A DNA stretch of 64,000 nucleotides from Gibbula magus (GCA_936450465.1 OW388302.1:61564387-61628386); one strand, 5' to 3'. Counted from the stretch's first letter, positions 10,303 through 22,639 are shown. Notes: generated by a model not told the origin, from the letters alone. Made by a program: numbers and translations.

Positions 10303-11815
10303 AAGTGGGTACCTGGTTTGACAGCGAAGGCATTGTGTAGATTATCCTAATAGAACGAGACAGACGGATTCATGTCCATACATCATATATATCACATTAT
10401 CACATACTGTAGATGTTGTTTATTGAGCATGAGCAGACAATGTGACTGGACAAGTGTGTGATATAAACTAGTTATCATCATAGGCCTACGTTTATTTCAT
10501 GTTTCAGATTACATTATGATTGGTCTCACTACATATGGTACATTACGCCTTTTGTTATCCAATGATGTAGTTTTTAGAATTAATATGATGTCAACGTACG
10601 TTTTTACATCATTTATAATCTTGATAAGATCATGAGGAATAAAGTCGTCAAAATCGTAAGGAAACAAATTATATATGAAACACTATTTCATAACTCTAAT
10701 GTGTGATTGGACTCAATCAGCATATTTTCTTGATATTTAATCAATGGTGCACATTTTTTTTTTTTTAAACATTCGTAAGAAAATAAAAACACTTATTTCA
10801 ATTAACCTTTTCTTTATATTGACCGAAATTTTGGACAAATATCAGAATACATCCAGTCTTGTGAATAACAAATCTATAATCCCCGAACCGAGAATAACTT
10901 GGGGATTCTCAAGCCAGGCCACACCCACTGGGATAAAGCTAATCCAGTTATAATTACGTTACAAGTTGTCCTCCGATTCATCTGTCCGTTGCGGCAACTC
11001 CCCGCAATCTACAACAGGGCTCGTGGAAGCTAGGCGTTCGGCTCGTGCAGCTCGTGCAACTGTCAATCAATCCGCACGTGTTTCGGTTGTCACGTTCGCG
11101 ACATTTTGCATGGAATGAACATCAGTATGTCGAGGTCATGGTTGTACAAGAATACATTCAGGTTACTACAACGGTGCCATATTTATTTGTTAACAGAAGT
11201 CTAAAAACTGATTTCTCCGCTTATTGTCAATGAAAACAGTGTGTTGTGTTCCTGCGACGTGTTTCAGAATCATTTCATATATAAAATGTAGATATTAAAA
11301 AAAATATTCAAATTTTTTCTTGGTATACTTTCTTTTGAGCAGGGGTATATGTTCAAATACATGGGGTGCCGAAATTGCTATTTTTCAAGGTTTTTTGGAC
11401 ATGATGTTTGGTATTTAAGGTAAACTTTTATGAAATATGGAAATTATGTTAGTGCAAAATAACTTCGGCATAATGTATCTTCTTAGACCTGGAATTATGA
11501 CGCATCGTTGCTGTAGGATGTCATAAAACAAACCAGAAGTTATATTTCACTCTTACATCGCACCTGGTTAATGGGAAGATTCTATAACGACGATTTTTTA
11601 AGAAGGTAAGGTTATATATAGAAACAGTCTAGTTAAAACTAGCTGTAATGTTATACGTCCCCTAAGTCAGAAACGCAGCGAGGTACGAGTGTTAGGTTCG
11701 ATCTGATTTCAATGAGATTGATATAGAAAAGAGTAAACATCAGATGGGTTTGACTGGATCAATCTTCTTTAATACGATGAGCTCATTTCGACCATTCTAT
11801 CGGTCCGGTCATATG
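10303..11815. other. Non-genic AT-rich DNA
   Basis: Nothing recognisable apart from short homopolymer runs. The open frames here are short and low-complexity. Confidence 0.5.
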
Positions 11816-12040
11816 CTTTCTAGTCGCTAGTTTTCGTAAAGTAGAAGGGACTGGATCGTCGACTTCATATGCTTTTTAATCCCTTATACTTTACGAAAAC
11901 TAGCGACTAGAAGGCATGTGAAGTCCACGATCCAGCCCCCTATTTAAAGCATATGAAGTCTACGATCCAGCCCCAGTATATACTATGCGAAAACTACCGA
12001 TTTTAAAGCATATGAAGTCGACGATCCAGCCCCTTATGCC
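11816..12040. repeat. Inverted repeat plus three copies of a GATCCAGCCCC word
   Basis: Arms at 11816-11843 and 11887-11914 (CTAGTCGCTAGTTTTCGTAA and its complement) enclose GGGACTGGATCGTCGACTTC. That inner word returns inverted as GAAGTC(C/T/G)ACGATCCAGCCCC three times to the right. It looks like a foldback element with partial tandem growth of one arm. Confidence 0.65.
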
Positions 12041-12600
12041 ATTTTATTAACCTCGTAAGAAATTAAGCATCAAATTTGCTTTGCTTGTCTGATAGCAAAA
12101 CATTAACTTGCCTAACAACAACGGTAATCCACGGGGCGTCATTTAGCATTACCTGTGCCAGTGTGATGCCAAGAAACTATTAATATGTAATATGGTTACA
12201 ACTTACATCAACTTGTATATATTCATATTTGGCCCAAAGTATTATTCTCGCATACACGTAAATCTGACCTGATGACATAGATTATCGATAGCTTTCCCTC
12301 CAATGATACACATGCATGAAAGTTCCACCCTAAATGCTATTGGGATATTGACCTGTAGACCAATATGTCTGTCAACCTGACATTCTTGTGAGCTGCCCTG
12401 TATGTTCACGATCACGTGACACGCAATGTGTGTACATTTCCCAGACCGTTACTTCATAACGATTTCAAATAATTAGAGCTTTAAAAAGGCGTACCTTGGT
12501 CGAGTTCGCTTGCTATGATTTTTAAGTAATTGCTATAACGATTGTTTATTAACGAGTCTACGAATAAGACATCTCGCTACACGACAGTCATATACAGCTT

Positions 12601-12672
12601 GAGAACTGTTCTACATGCATGCAGTTATGTTTGGGTGCAATGCTACACTGAATTTCAGCTCAGTACCACATA
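12601..12672 (+). mobile_element. Fragment of the tRNA-headed SINE (body only)
   Basis: GAGAACTGTTCTACATGCAT and GGGTGCAATGCTACACTGAA match the body of the full copy at 30,380. Head and tail are missing. Confidence 0.65.
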
Positions 12673-12699
12673 TATGATGACTTTCGGCTTACATCTAGT

Positions 12700-14040
12700 T
12701 ACGATTAGCAACTCACTGAAGTCCCTAGAAAAAAAAACAGCAATGAAAACATACATTATATAATTATTTAACGCCCAGTAACCTTAAGTATGTATATATG
12801 CGGAAGAAAATGGGCACCACTGTTAAAAACATTGCAGCGATTTGTTTAAATATCATCATCAAGTTAACTAAGTGGATTAACCGTTAACGGTTATACATTT
12901 TACATTATACTCATCTTCCGGAAGAACATTAAGAACGTGAAAAAGCATCCAATGTATTGTTATCTTTTCTAAAACGTTGTATTTTAAAACATGAAGTTAA
13001 ATTTGAAAGATTTCATAAAAGTGACTTTATCATCCACATATTACACTGATATATACTTTTCCTATACAGAACACCGACTTAATTGGTGTTTTTATTGATC
13101 AAGTTAAGGATTAAGTATCAGACGAGCAAAAGCAAGTTTGATGCTTTATCACTCACGAGTTATCAAACATTTCATGGGCAGTGAGCGAGCTCAGTTTGCT
13201 GGTTATAACTCGCCAACACAATCCAGTAAGTAATGACATGGAAACTGAATATATATTCACTGTTTCTGACCAGTTTGTGAAAAGACATAAATCTTTAATT
13301 TGTTGTTTAAACATTAACTAAAGAACTGCCTTTCGCCAACATCTTGATTTAACCAAACATAAGACAGTCCGCTTGAAAATAAGTTAGTTATTAGTTTTCC
13401 TTCTAAATCAATAATTGGTAACGGTGGTTACCGATTCTCGGGCTTTCTAATAATTTTGATAGTTTAAACACTCTCATTTGAATGTCAATATGCATACACT
13501 GACGATCTCTTTGTACGACTTTATGTGAAGAAAATTTTATAATTATTTTTTTCGTTGACATTTCCTATGACTTAGAATACACTTGCAGCCACAAGAAGGA
13601 TGACATCTGTTTTTATTCTTTGATAAATAAATTAAAGCTCTGCAAAATTTAAATTAGTAAACCAATTTTCACAGACAAAATGTTGGTCTAGTTCGGTCAA
13701 TGAAAGCCTGTCTAATGGGACGCAGCGATTGAAAGAGCCTCGCCTAACGAATCGATGTAAGTTGTCGGCGTATCTAGTGTCAGCTGATAGACAGGGCGTT
13801 GTGTTTATCTATCTCTACCTACCTCAGATCAGTGGAGAAAGTTGTTGCTATTTTTTTAAAGAGATGAGCAATACTAATCATATCCATGTACCGATATACA
13901 CTGTGCAATATACAATTATTTTTAACAATATATCGCAGCTGTAATTAAAATATATGCATGATCGTAAATATATATTGTTCAAATATCAAATCTCAGGTTT
14001 TGATATACATTATTAATTGACTATCAATGTTATGGCACGT
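12700..14040. other. Non-genic AT-rich DNA
   Basis: No gene is seen. The piece at 13,125-13,235 (ACGAGCAAAAGCAAGTTTGA) is related to 22,300-22,320 (ACGAGCGAAAGCGAGTTTGA), so a diverged dispersed repeat is present. Confidence 0.4.
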
Positions 14041-14044
14041 ATAT

Positions 14045-14312
14045 GGTATTTATTACCCATATGGTTGAAAATAACCGAGTTGATATAATTGATATGAGCA
14101 CATGTGCACATATCACGTTTGCCTAGCAACGATTGTTTCACCGCGGCTTCCCGTATTTTGTCGTCTGTGACGTCATAAAACGATTGTTCGTTTGGAGAAG
14201 TGGGCCGCTTTCTGCCTATTTTTACGCGAATCAAATTGAATATAACGGGTAATAAAGAAATTATTACACTCGAAAGTGTGTCATATGACACACTTCCTCG
14301 GGTAATAATCTC
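14045..14312. mobile_element. MITE with TTATTACCC ends, copy A
   Basis: It begins at TTATTACCCATATGGTTGAA and ends at CACTTCCTCGGGTAATAA. The same sequence occurs inverted at 47,005-47,352. The interior holds CCTAGCAACGATTGTTTCAC and a CRE octamer at 14,168. No coding capacity. Confidence 0.7.
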
Positions 14313-14329
14313 TATTTACGGCCTAGACA

Positions 14330-14402
14330 GCTGGGCCAATATGGGCAAACTGGGCCAATACGAGACAAACTGGGCCAATACGAGACAAACTGGGCCAATA
14401 TG
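14330..14402 (+). repeat. Short tandem repeat, AACTGGGCCAATACGAGACA unit
   Basis: About three to four copies of a 25-base unit. The same AACTGGGCCAATACG word reappears in the inverted repeat at 14,660, which suggests both came from one element. Confidence 0.85.
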
Positions 14403-14565
14403 AGTCTGAGCATGCGCAGTCGCACATTTGGTGAAAGTCCGAAGTTTTGACCCATGATATCTGTTCACCAATCTTGATTTTAATTATTATTTCAATATAA
14501 ATGAGATGGTTAGTGTTGTGAAAATAGAATGAAAAGAGGTCAATTAATAAAATTGTCATTATTTA

Positions 14566-14682
14566 AGTAGTTCCGTATTTGCCGGGTTACATGTCATCGG
14601 TCTGTTGTATTGACTCGACTTCGTCTCGGGCCAATACAACGGGCCTCGGACCTGTAACTGGGCCAATACGGAAATACTTAAT
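14566..14682. repeat. Imperfect inverted repeat (TAAGTA(G)TTCCGTATT ends)
   Basis: AGTTCCGTATTTGCCGGGTT pairs with AACTGGGCCAATACGGAAAT, and TCTGTTGTATTG with CAATACAACGGG. Likely a foldback MITE. Confidence 0.65.
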
Positions 14683-15339
14683 CAATAACATTATAGTAAT
14701 ACAGGCTTGCAATACGGTTTCCGTGGTGGATTTTCGTATTGTACGGTGAATTCCGTATTGCACTGCTGACGGTTCTACTTTCTCTTCGGCACATCTCGAA
14801 ATTGTCCGTACTTTTCAATGTTTTCCCAATTCAATCATCGAAATGTATGTTTTAATAATACTGTTAGTAATTTTTCAGTTTATTAAAGTATCAGCTTGGA
14901 TTTAGACTCGAATTATCATTTACAAGGCAGAAAAGCGCCAAGCATGCTGCATGCTGCGTCATTGTGATGTCACAAATGTTTTCTATTGTGACGTCATATC
15001 CATGGTAACATCATTCGAAAGAAGCACGACTGACGGAAATCTGAATGTGGTTTCTAATTTTCATTTCTTTGAAATTAAAGGATTCTAAAGCAAATTCGAT
15101 GTTTTAATTGTGTTAACACTCTACTGCGCCTGACAAATGTGAAAATAAAAGATATATATATAAAAGATTTCAAATCATGAGTCGTGCTGGCCAAGCAACC
15201 GTCCGTGTATCAATACGCAGCACGTCGTCCCAGTAAATTTATGCAACTTTATTTGTTTGCCAATTTTCTAAGAAGAGGGTATATACTAAATATAGAACAT
15301 CATACTTGTGCATTTGGATCGTTTGTATTGAACTCGAAG

Positions 15340-15555
15340 CTGTCATGGAAGCATTGTGACGTCATCATGATTGTGAAGTCATAGCATTGTGATGTCATTA
15401 ATTGATGATGCAAAATCATTGTGATGTCATGTAGCTTACGCCAACGGCATTGTTCAAAAGCTGCTGTCAAAACGATATCTCCTAGGAAATATCGCCTGAT
15501 CTCATACAAGCGATATCTCCTGTGGAACCCAGTTTTGAATGATAAAAGTAATGTT
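15340..15555. repeat. Second copy of the CATTGTGACGTCAT dispersed repeat
   Basis: Repeated TTGTGA(C/T)GTCAT words, then GCGATATCTCCTGTGGAACC and CAGTTTTGAATGATAAAAGT, match the order at 9480-9780. Confidence 0.55.
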
Positions 15556-15583
15556 CACTGTTGCTTGATAGGCAGTTTATTTC

Positions 15584-15853
15584 ACTGCTAAATCCCGGTA
15601 TTTCATTGCTCGTCATATNNNNNNNNNNNNNNNNNNNNNNNNNNNNNNNNNNNNNNNNNNNNNNNNNNNNNNNNNNNNNNNNNNNNNNNNNNNNNNNNNN
15701 NNNNNNNNNNNNNNNNNNNNNNNNNNNNNNNNNNNNNNNNNNNNNNNNNNNNNNNNNNNNNNNNNNNNNNNNNNNNNNNNNNNNNNNNNNNNNNNNNNNN
15801 NNNNNNNNNNNNNNNNNNACTGATAAATCCCGGTATTTCATTGCTCGTCATAT
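15584..15853. other. 200-N assembly gap flanked by a 35-bp direct repeat
   Basis: Ns fill 15,619-15,818. The 35 bases on the left (15,584-15,618, ending ATTGCTCGTCATAT) and on the right (15,819-15,853) are the same except for one base. The round size of 200 suggests a placeholder. The two contig ends probably overlap, or a tandem repeat has collapsed there. Confidence 0.95.
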
Positions 15854-16648
15854 AATACATTTATTTTCACCAAGGGTGAAGACATTAGTGAAAATATTCA
15901 ACGTTGTTCTTACCGATGAATTAAACACGGTGTTAGTCAAGAAGAAAGGGCGTCCTCTATTAATGATATGGTTGCCTGTTTGCTGTAACATCTTTATGAT
16001 GAAATGATATACACTACCAGACAAAGGAAACGCCAACATGAGTTTCAAAAGTTTTTCAACTGTTTTATACTCGAGAAACCAAAGAACTATCGCAGGGATA
16101 TATTTAAAATTCACATGAAAATGTTTCAGGGTAAAATAAATAAATAAATAAATGAATTTATAATGGAACATAAAAATAAATAACGTCTTATTATACATAA
16201 ATACACTACACTAAAATATACTAATAAATGCCAATATTGATATTTTTTTAGATCTAGAATTAAATAATGGCTAAAAGTCTCCAAGTTATTCTTAAACAAT
16301 ATTAAATATGACAATCCATTGAAATCGGGATCATTCAAGTCAATATATTTTAAAAGAAAAACACGCCCAATGAAGACCGCTATAGGGCCTATAGCCTACC
16401 GGTTGATTCACTTACGAACCATGACGCCTGCAGCGTCATCAACATTTCAATGCGAGTGTGTACAAGTGTATCTGTATATTTGGGCTTAGTTGTTTGTTAA
16501 CCCCTTTCAATTGTCTTTTCTCTAATTAGGTACTGATCGAATACCGAACAATTGCCCTTGTAACATTCAAACAATCGCCATTCTTTGTAACAAGCTCTGA
16601 ATCTTCGAATTTGTTGTGCAGAATTGGCATTGTATACTGCTATATATA
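15854..16648. other. Non-genic AT-rich DNA
   Basis: No gene or clear repeat is seen apart from short AAAT runs around 16,135-16,180. Confidence 0.4.
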
Positions 16649-16859
16649 CAACTTCCCAGTGCAAGGCATATCTCTTGCCAGTCTCCATTACTGGCTGATT
16701 TAGGCCTTGCAGTATTTCCTTAATAAATCTGTGTTTAGAAATCCAGGCCCGGTGCAGTGATTCACTATCTTGATACAACAAAGCGAGGGAAATACCGCAA
16801 GGCTTAAATCAGCCAGTAATGCAGACTGGCAAGAGTTTATGCCTTGCGTTTGGAAGTTG
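16649..16859. mobile_element. Foldback MITE, MULE-like, copy 2 (211 bp)
   Basis: Same CAACTTCCC/GGAAGTTG ends and long complementary arms (GCCAGTCTCCATTACTGGCT versus AGCCAGTAATGCAGACTGGC). The flanks (CTATATATA, ACTACTATA) make only a weak target duplication. Confidence 0.8.
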
Positions 16860-17204
16860 ACTACTATAATATTGCTAACATTTTTTTTTTTAAAGTTTGT
16901 TTATGAAATATCGGGTAGGCGTTTCTTTTGCCCGATAGTGTATGTCATTTTTTTTTCCACACTGAACAACTTCTTCTGGTAAAAGGTCAAATGAACACAC
17001 GTGATCACGAAAGATATACATCTAGCAACACGCGTGATCAAGGAAATTGGTTATAAACTCGTGTAAAGAAAGGAGTAATCACTGAACCGTGTCCTCATAA
17101 AGTGTGGCGATACAGAGAGTTTGTATACGTGACACCGTGCGAGTCAACCACACCGCACTCGGAATTGGTCGGGTGTGTCGGAATTTACCGAGTGTTGGCG
17201 ACAT

Positions 17205-17414
17205 CAACTTCCCATTGCAAGGCATAACTCTTGCCAGTCTCCATTACTGGCTGATTTAGGCCTTGCAGTATCTGTACTTAGAAATCCAGGCCCACTATGT
17301 ATTTCTAGTGCAGCGTTTCACTATCTTGACACAACAAAGAGAGGGGAATACCGCAAGGGTTAAATCAGCCAGTAATGCAGACTGGCAAGAGTTATGCCTT
17401 GCGTTTGGAAGTTG
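17205..17414. mobile_element. Foldback MITE, MULE-like, copy 3 (210 bp)
   Basis: Nearly identical to copy 2, only 350 bp away. Flanks TGGCGACAT (17,196-17,204) and TTGCGACAT (17,415-17,423) give a 9-bp target duplication with one mismatch. Confidence 0.85.
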
Positions 17415-18004
17415 TTGCGACATCTGCATATTCACGTTATTCAGAGTCACGTTATTCAGAGATGCTAGAAGTGTTTTTCAATCAAGGATGATCATTTTAG
17501 TAAATAGAATATTAAAATCTGAACACTTTGAAGGGCTGAAAACTCGTTGACTATCCTCGCACGCTTACTCCTTCATCAACCGTAGTCGCTCCCACTAGGT
17601 CCCCATGTATGGGAAAGTACTGTGAATACACGAGCCCTCGTCAATCAGTTTCGAAGGGTAACTTATCGGGATGACAAAACCAACCTGACCTCTTCGAGTT
17701 GGATGATCCTAGAGAATTAACTGAGATTGATAATAATAAAAAATTGTATGGCCATTGTTGCCCCATTGATCGTGAAAGATTATAACGTTGTTGACCAGAG
17801 AGTTAGACCTATACAAGTATATATACAAGTATATATGTGAAAGGTTGACCAGACATGCTGAGACGAGTCATGGCTGGGTTCGAACCCGTCATGGTACTTT
17901 AATCTGTTGAACTGCTGACTTGGCACTGTTCTCATTAATCGACTACTGACACGTGTCGACCAGACACACGTTGCTTCCTCTAGACCAGTGTTTGAACTCA
18001 AAAC

Positions 18005-18072
18005 ACAATCTTGGATGTTCAACTTCTTTATTGCAGAGATGCGACGTTTCAGTGTAGATTCTAACACCGTCA
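18005..18072 (-). repeat. Retroelement-derived GATGA-hairpin-GAAACGTCGC motif
   Basis: On the minus strand TTGATGACGGTGT, a short loop and ACACTGAAACGTCGC form a stem with GATGA and GAAAC at its base, followed by GCAATAAAGAAGTTG. The GAAACGTCGC and AATAAAGAAGTTG words recur at 61,501-61,667. The layout recalls the hammerhead-like cores of Penelope-type elements, but stems I and III are not evident. Confidence 0.4.
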
Positions 18073-18169
18073 TCAAGCAAATGCTAATGTACCCTTATAC
18101 ATCATATGGTCGTCACACTCCAGTGGTGTCCAGTAAAAGCACCCGGGAGTGTAACTGTAGAGGCGATAT

Positions 18170-18254
18170 AGGGGGCGATTGGGTAACTAGTTTTCTCTAC
18201 CGTATATATTCGGTTATAGACGTCGGTTATATATGTTTGTGTGACTGCATGCGC

Positions 18255-18322
<68 letters not shown>

Positions 18323-18486
18323 GGGGGGGGGGGGGGGGGGGGCGATTTGGGGTGTGCTTGTTTGACTGTGTGAAGAGTATAGGAAAGGGGGCCGGGTGGA
18401 TTGGGTAACTTGAGACGTGTTTCTACAAGTTGCTAACATACGTCGGTTAGGGGTTTGTGTGACTGCGTGTGAGAAGGGGAAGGGGG

Positions 18487-18525
<39 letters not shown>

Positions 18526-18540
18526 AGGTGGTACACACAG
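18170..18540. repeat. Partial direct duplication with (GT)n and long G runs
   Basis: ATTGGGTAACT...ACGTCGGTTA...GTTTGTGTGACTGC occurs at about 18,178-18,250 and again at 18,399-18,466. Each is followed by simple sequence: (GT)n at 18,257-18,318 and G runs at 18,320-18,342 and 18,484-18,523. The G runs could form quadruplexes. Confidence 0.75.
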
Positions 18541-18889
18541 GGTGAGACATTCGTGATACGAATCAGCGACAATGGACCCGGGGTTCACACTGGTAACTGG
18601 TGATCTGTGAATATCGTATAAATGTATATACGTCTGTGAAGGCGGTTGTGACAAAAGATCTAGGGTTGAACTTTCGCCCTCATGTTGTCAGTAAAAAGTA
18701 CACGAGGGGTATTTATTCAGTAATCACCGATGTCCAATAAACGCAAGGAACACTCAGTGAAAGCCAATCACCAGAAGACGACTTGTAAGAGTTTCCAGGC
18801 CTATTGATGAACGGAAAACCTCAAATACCCGCTCGGGTTCACAATAACACTCTAGATTAAATGTTAAATAGATATTAATGCATAGATTA

Positions 18890-19080
18890 TCGTACCCAAG
18901 TGTCGTCTGATATGAAATATATCAACATAAGTTGTTAAAAGTTGCATTTTTAAAATGTATTTTACTTTTAACAACGGATGTTGTTATATTTCGTATCCGA
19001 AAACACAAGGATGATATTGAATGTACCATGTATCATCCAAAATCATTCTTAATTACTTTCAAAAAAAATAATGTACATAG
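18890..19080. repeat. Diverged copy of the 9.3-kb inverted repeat family
   Basis: CAAGTGTCGTCTGATATGAA, AACAT...GTTGTTAAAAGTTG with its complement CTTTTAACAACGGATGTTG, and CCAAAATCATTCTTAATTAC match the order at 9,310-9,440. It leads straight into the 31-bp minisatellite. Confidence 0.5.
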
Positions 19081-19113
19081 CACTGCCCACCAGTTTGATG
19101 TCATCTGTGAGCA

Positions 19114-19908
19114 TTGTGAGTCATTACACGATGATGTAAAATCATTTTGAGTCATTACTCGATGATGTAAAATCATTTTGAGTCATTACCAAATGATGTA
19201 AAATCATTTTGAGTCATTACTCGATGATGTAAAATCATTTTGAGTCATTACTCGATGATGTTAAATCATTTTGAGTCATTACTCGATGATGTAAAATCAT
19301 TTTGAGTCATTACCCGATGATGAAAAATCATTTTGAGTCATTACCCGATGATGTAAAATCATTTTGAGTCATTACTCGATTAAGTAAAATCATTTTGAGT
19401 CATTACTCGATGATGTAAAATCATTTTGAGTCATTACTCGATGATGTAAAATCATTTTGAGTCATTACACGATGATGTAAAATCATTTTGAGTCATTACT
19501 CGATGATGTAAAATCATTTTGAGTCATTACCCGATGATGTAAAATCATTTTGAGTCATTACTCGATGATGTAAAATCATTTTGAGTCATTACTCGATGAT
19601 GTAAAATCATTTTGAGTCATTACTCGATGATGTAAAATCATTTTGAGTCATTACTCGATGATGAAAATCGCATTGTGAGTCATTACTCGATGATGTAAAA
19701 TCATTTTGAGTCATTACCCGATGATGTAAAATCATTTTGAGTCATTACTCGATGATGTAAAATCATTGTGAGTCAGTACCCGATGATGTAAAATCAGTTT
19801 GAGTCATTACCCGATGATGTTAAATCATTTGAGTCATTACTCGATGATGTAAAAGCAGTGTGAGTCAGTACCCGATGATGTAAAAGCATTGTGATGTCAT
19901 TACCCGAT
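19114..19908 (+). repeat. 31-bp minisatellite, about 26 units, each with an AP-1-type TGAGTCA
   Basis: The unit reads TGAGTCATTACTCGATGATG followed by TAAAATCATTT. TGAGTCA occurs 25 times, first at 19,117 and last at 19,861, nearly always exactly 31 bases apart. The last unit has TGATGTCA instead. Units are most uniform in the middle and diverge towards the right end. TGAGTCA is the consensus TPA-response/AP-1 site. Confidence 0.97.
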
Positions 19909-19974
19909 GGGTCGGGAGACATATTGTTTTTGGTTGAGTTCCAGTCGGCGTTGGCGTCGGCGTCGGCGTTCCCA

Positions 19975-20300
19975 TTGTTTCCGGAGCAAATCTCTAAAAC
20001 TACTTGACCAGTCTTCACGACATTCGGTATACAGCATCCCCATATCATGGAGATGTGCCTTTGGGGGGTTTCAGAATTAAAAATTATTTTTTTTAATTTC
20101 CATGGTAACAATTTGGACTTTGTCCATCTGAAGGGTAGGGTTTGTTTCCGGAGCAAATCTCCAAAACTACTTGGCCAGTCTTCACAAAATTTGGTATACA
20201 GCTTCCTCATATCATGCAGATGTGCCTTTAAGGGTTTTGACCTTTAAAAACATTTTTTTTTCCATGGTGACAATTTGGGCTTTGTCTTTTAGAAGGTTAA
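19975..20300 (+). repeat. Two tandem copies of a 167-bp repeat
   Basis: GTTTCCGGAGCAAATCTC begins at 19,977 and again at 20,144. Both copies continue AAAACTACTTG(A/G)CCAGTC...ATATCATG(G/C)AGATGTGCCTTT. No coding potential is apparent. Confidence 0.85.
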
Positions 20301-20596
20301 TAACTGAAGTTGATTTGTAGGAAGGGGGAGACATCTGTCTTCACAGTAAAAACACCTTCTAGTTGGAGGTTGGTCTCTTCTATAAGAGTCGAACTCAAAG
20401 AGTCGGGGTAAACTAAAAAATGTTAGCGGTATTTACATAAGCATTTGCTTGTTTACCTTTCCGGTTCCTTCTTTTTGGGAAACTAAAACAAACTAAACAA
20501 ATAGAGAGTTCGGCGTCTTTGTGAAGAATTTCAGACAACAAATTAAACACGGAGCAAGGGATTCTGCGACTGATATATAAAATATAATCCCCTGGG

Positions 20597-20700
20597 CCCC
20601 TATTCTCGAAACGATCCTTATAACGGTAGGATATCCTAACTAGTGTCCTAACTAGCTAGGATCTATCCTAGCTAGGACACTTTCGAGAAAGGATACCCTG
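20597..20700. repeat. Foldback MITE with TCTCGAAA / TTTCGAGA ends
   Basis: TATTCTCGAAACGATCCT at the left and ACTTTCGAGAAAGGAT at the right enclose a near-perfect palindrome TCCTAACTAGCTAGGATC/TATCCTAGCTAGGACA. Typical small foldback element. Confidence 0.65.
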
Positions 20701-20753
20701 CTTCTATCCGGTGGTGAATACACGCCGGGGCAAATGATTGGCCAGCCTATCCA

Positions 20754-20955
20754 GCAAGTGATACCTCGCGTCAGGCTCTACCACTGACCTTGCTGTATGT
20801 TGTTACTTGTTTCTGTTCCAGCGTAGCAGCGTGCTGTACTTGTATTCACAGTGCGCATTGCTGACACGCTAGCACAGAAAAGTAACGAAATGCAGCAAGG
20901 CTTAAATTAGCCAGTAATGGAGACTGATGCGCGTTATGACTTGTGAGGGAAGTTG
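20754..20955. mobile_element. Foldback MITE, MULE-like, copy 4 (left end degraded)
   Basis: The right arm (GCTAGCACAGAAAAGTAACG, AAATTAGCCAGTAATGGAGA, GGGAAGTTG) matches copy 1. The left arm is truncated and diverged. With copy 1 it forms a subfamily sharing the interior word GCTAGCACAGAAAAGT. Confidence 0.65.
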
Positions 20956-20959
20956 GGGG

Positions 20960-21630
20960 GTGGGTGAATAAATCTCGTTTCAAACATTAGGGAGAGTACG
21001 GTATATGAACGTATAAACCCGTTTTACTGCATTCTGCCCGACGTTCAAGAGCATATATACATGTTGTAACCTACCCGTTTGACCGGCCCGGCTGTACGTT
21101 TTAAGAGAAATGATTTTAGTTGTAATTTATACACGGCTTACATGTCTTCAACGATACGATCGAATCGCGAATTTTATCAATTACTTTATAATAATTACAT
21201 ATAGGTAATGGTTTCTGTTGAAAACAGCGTATTTAAATTACCCCAGCTGGCGTTTTATACGTCTGATTTTAAATGAATTCATAGAAATACTAAGTATAAT
21301 TATTGTGAGTTTGATAAATAGTTATACGGAGACATCGAATTGGAGAGAAATTAACTCTAATTAAAAAAAAGTAGTTAACAAAATCGTAATTTTCAAGTTT
21401 GTGAGAGAGTTAGGAGACACTCGCTCCGGGCCCCGAGATAAATGACTTGAGTAACATAATAATTATGATGGGAGGAAATGTAACATCTAAAATATTTCAT
21501 TTCATCGTCCCATCTCTCCTAAACACCTGGGCACCTGTTTGAAAACGGTATTGCCAACTATGCATAACAATTACAACATTTTTAAATGCAGAAAAGAAAA
21601 CTCGAAAAAAAGTTAGAAAGATGAGTGAAG
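20960..21630. other. Non-genic AT-rich DNA
   Basis: Nothing recognised. Confidence 0.4.
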
Positions 21631-21785
21631 CACAGGGACTTGTATTACTGAAATATAACAGTTCCTATTGGTCCCATACTTCGATACGATACACCCTATA
21701 CCAATAAATAAATGTATTTATTAGTGTATCTTATCAAAGTATTGGACCTAGGAACCGGTTTTCGTCAGCAATACAAGCCCCTGTG
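21631..21785. mobile_element. Foldback MITE, hAT-like (155 bp)
   Basis: Starts CACAGGGACTTGTATTACTG and ends CAGCAATACAAGCCCCTGTG, with complementary inner segments (CAATACTT- and TATC-type words). Flanks GAGTGAAG (21,623-21,630) and GAATGAAG (21,786-21,793) form an 8-bp target duplication with one mismatch. Confidence 0.75.
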
Positions 21786-22639
21786 GAATGAAGTAGTCCA
21801 GGCAACCAATAAAATCGTGTGTTTCTGTAACAGCCAATCAAAATCTAGGAAAACGTGTAACTCCACGTGACTTACAGGAAATACTACCCTGTGTCCATCT
21901 CCCTTCATGGGTAATATATTATTAGAGTAAGCTTATTTGGAATGGTTTCTGGAGACACGTCTATACTTGGAAGGAATGAAACCATACACTAAAACAAGAA
22001 TGTCGAGATCAGTTACAAAAAAAAGAAGGTTTTTATATAGTGCATGCATGTAACAATGTAATAATTGGGATCACATGGTGCTCAATAGTACACATTCAAG
22101 TACATGTTTTCCGGTCGAGTATCTTGTGAGGTTCACCCTCGGAGTCAGGCACCAATCACCAGCACCGACTCTCCCAATTCTGCCAACGAGACGTCGGGGA
22201 AATCCAGTAACTGCATGGTAGTTTAAAAAGTTGGTTTTAAATCCTAAGACACATATGCGTATTGACTAAACTCTTTGGGAGAGAATAGATATATATGATA
22301 CGAGCGAAAGCGAGTTTGACACGAAATTATTCACGATAGTTTAATAAAAATGGTATTATATGCAAGGAAGTTTAGTATTTTGTGTATTACTTGCCAACAG
22401 TGTGCTGAAACCATCAGCGACCATTGTGACGTCATACTTGCAGTTGTATTGCTCTAGCACACTCTCTCATAAAGGTAACTAAGAGATACAAATGGCTAAA
22501 TAAAACTCCTGGATCAATAAAAAGAGTTTTATAAGTCATGTATACATGGTTCGGTTGAGCATGTGAGTCAATTTCCGATCGAGCGGTCATTTTAATGTGT
22601 TCACTGACGAATAACCGTTTTCTGTTGATACGGATTATC

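Noticed and set aside
15482..16007. Long open frames across 15.5-16.0 kb
   Set aside because: They exist only because the 200 Ns contain no stop codons.
18227..18654. Minus-strand frames with Pro and Thr-His runs
   Set aside because: Translation of poly(G) and GT tracts.
19114..19908. Regular 31-bp repeats resembling a CRISPR array
   Set aside because: The units are contiguous with no unique spacers, and the setting is an animal genome. It is a minisatellite.
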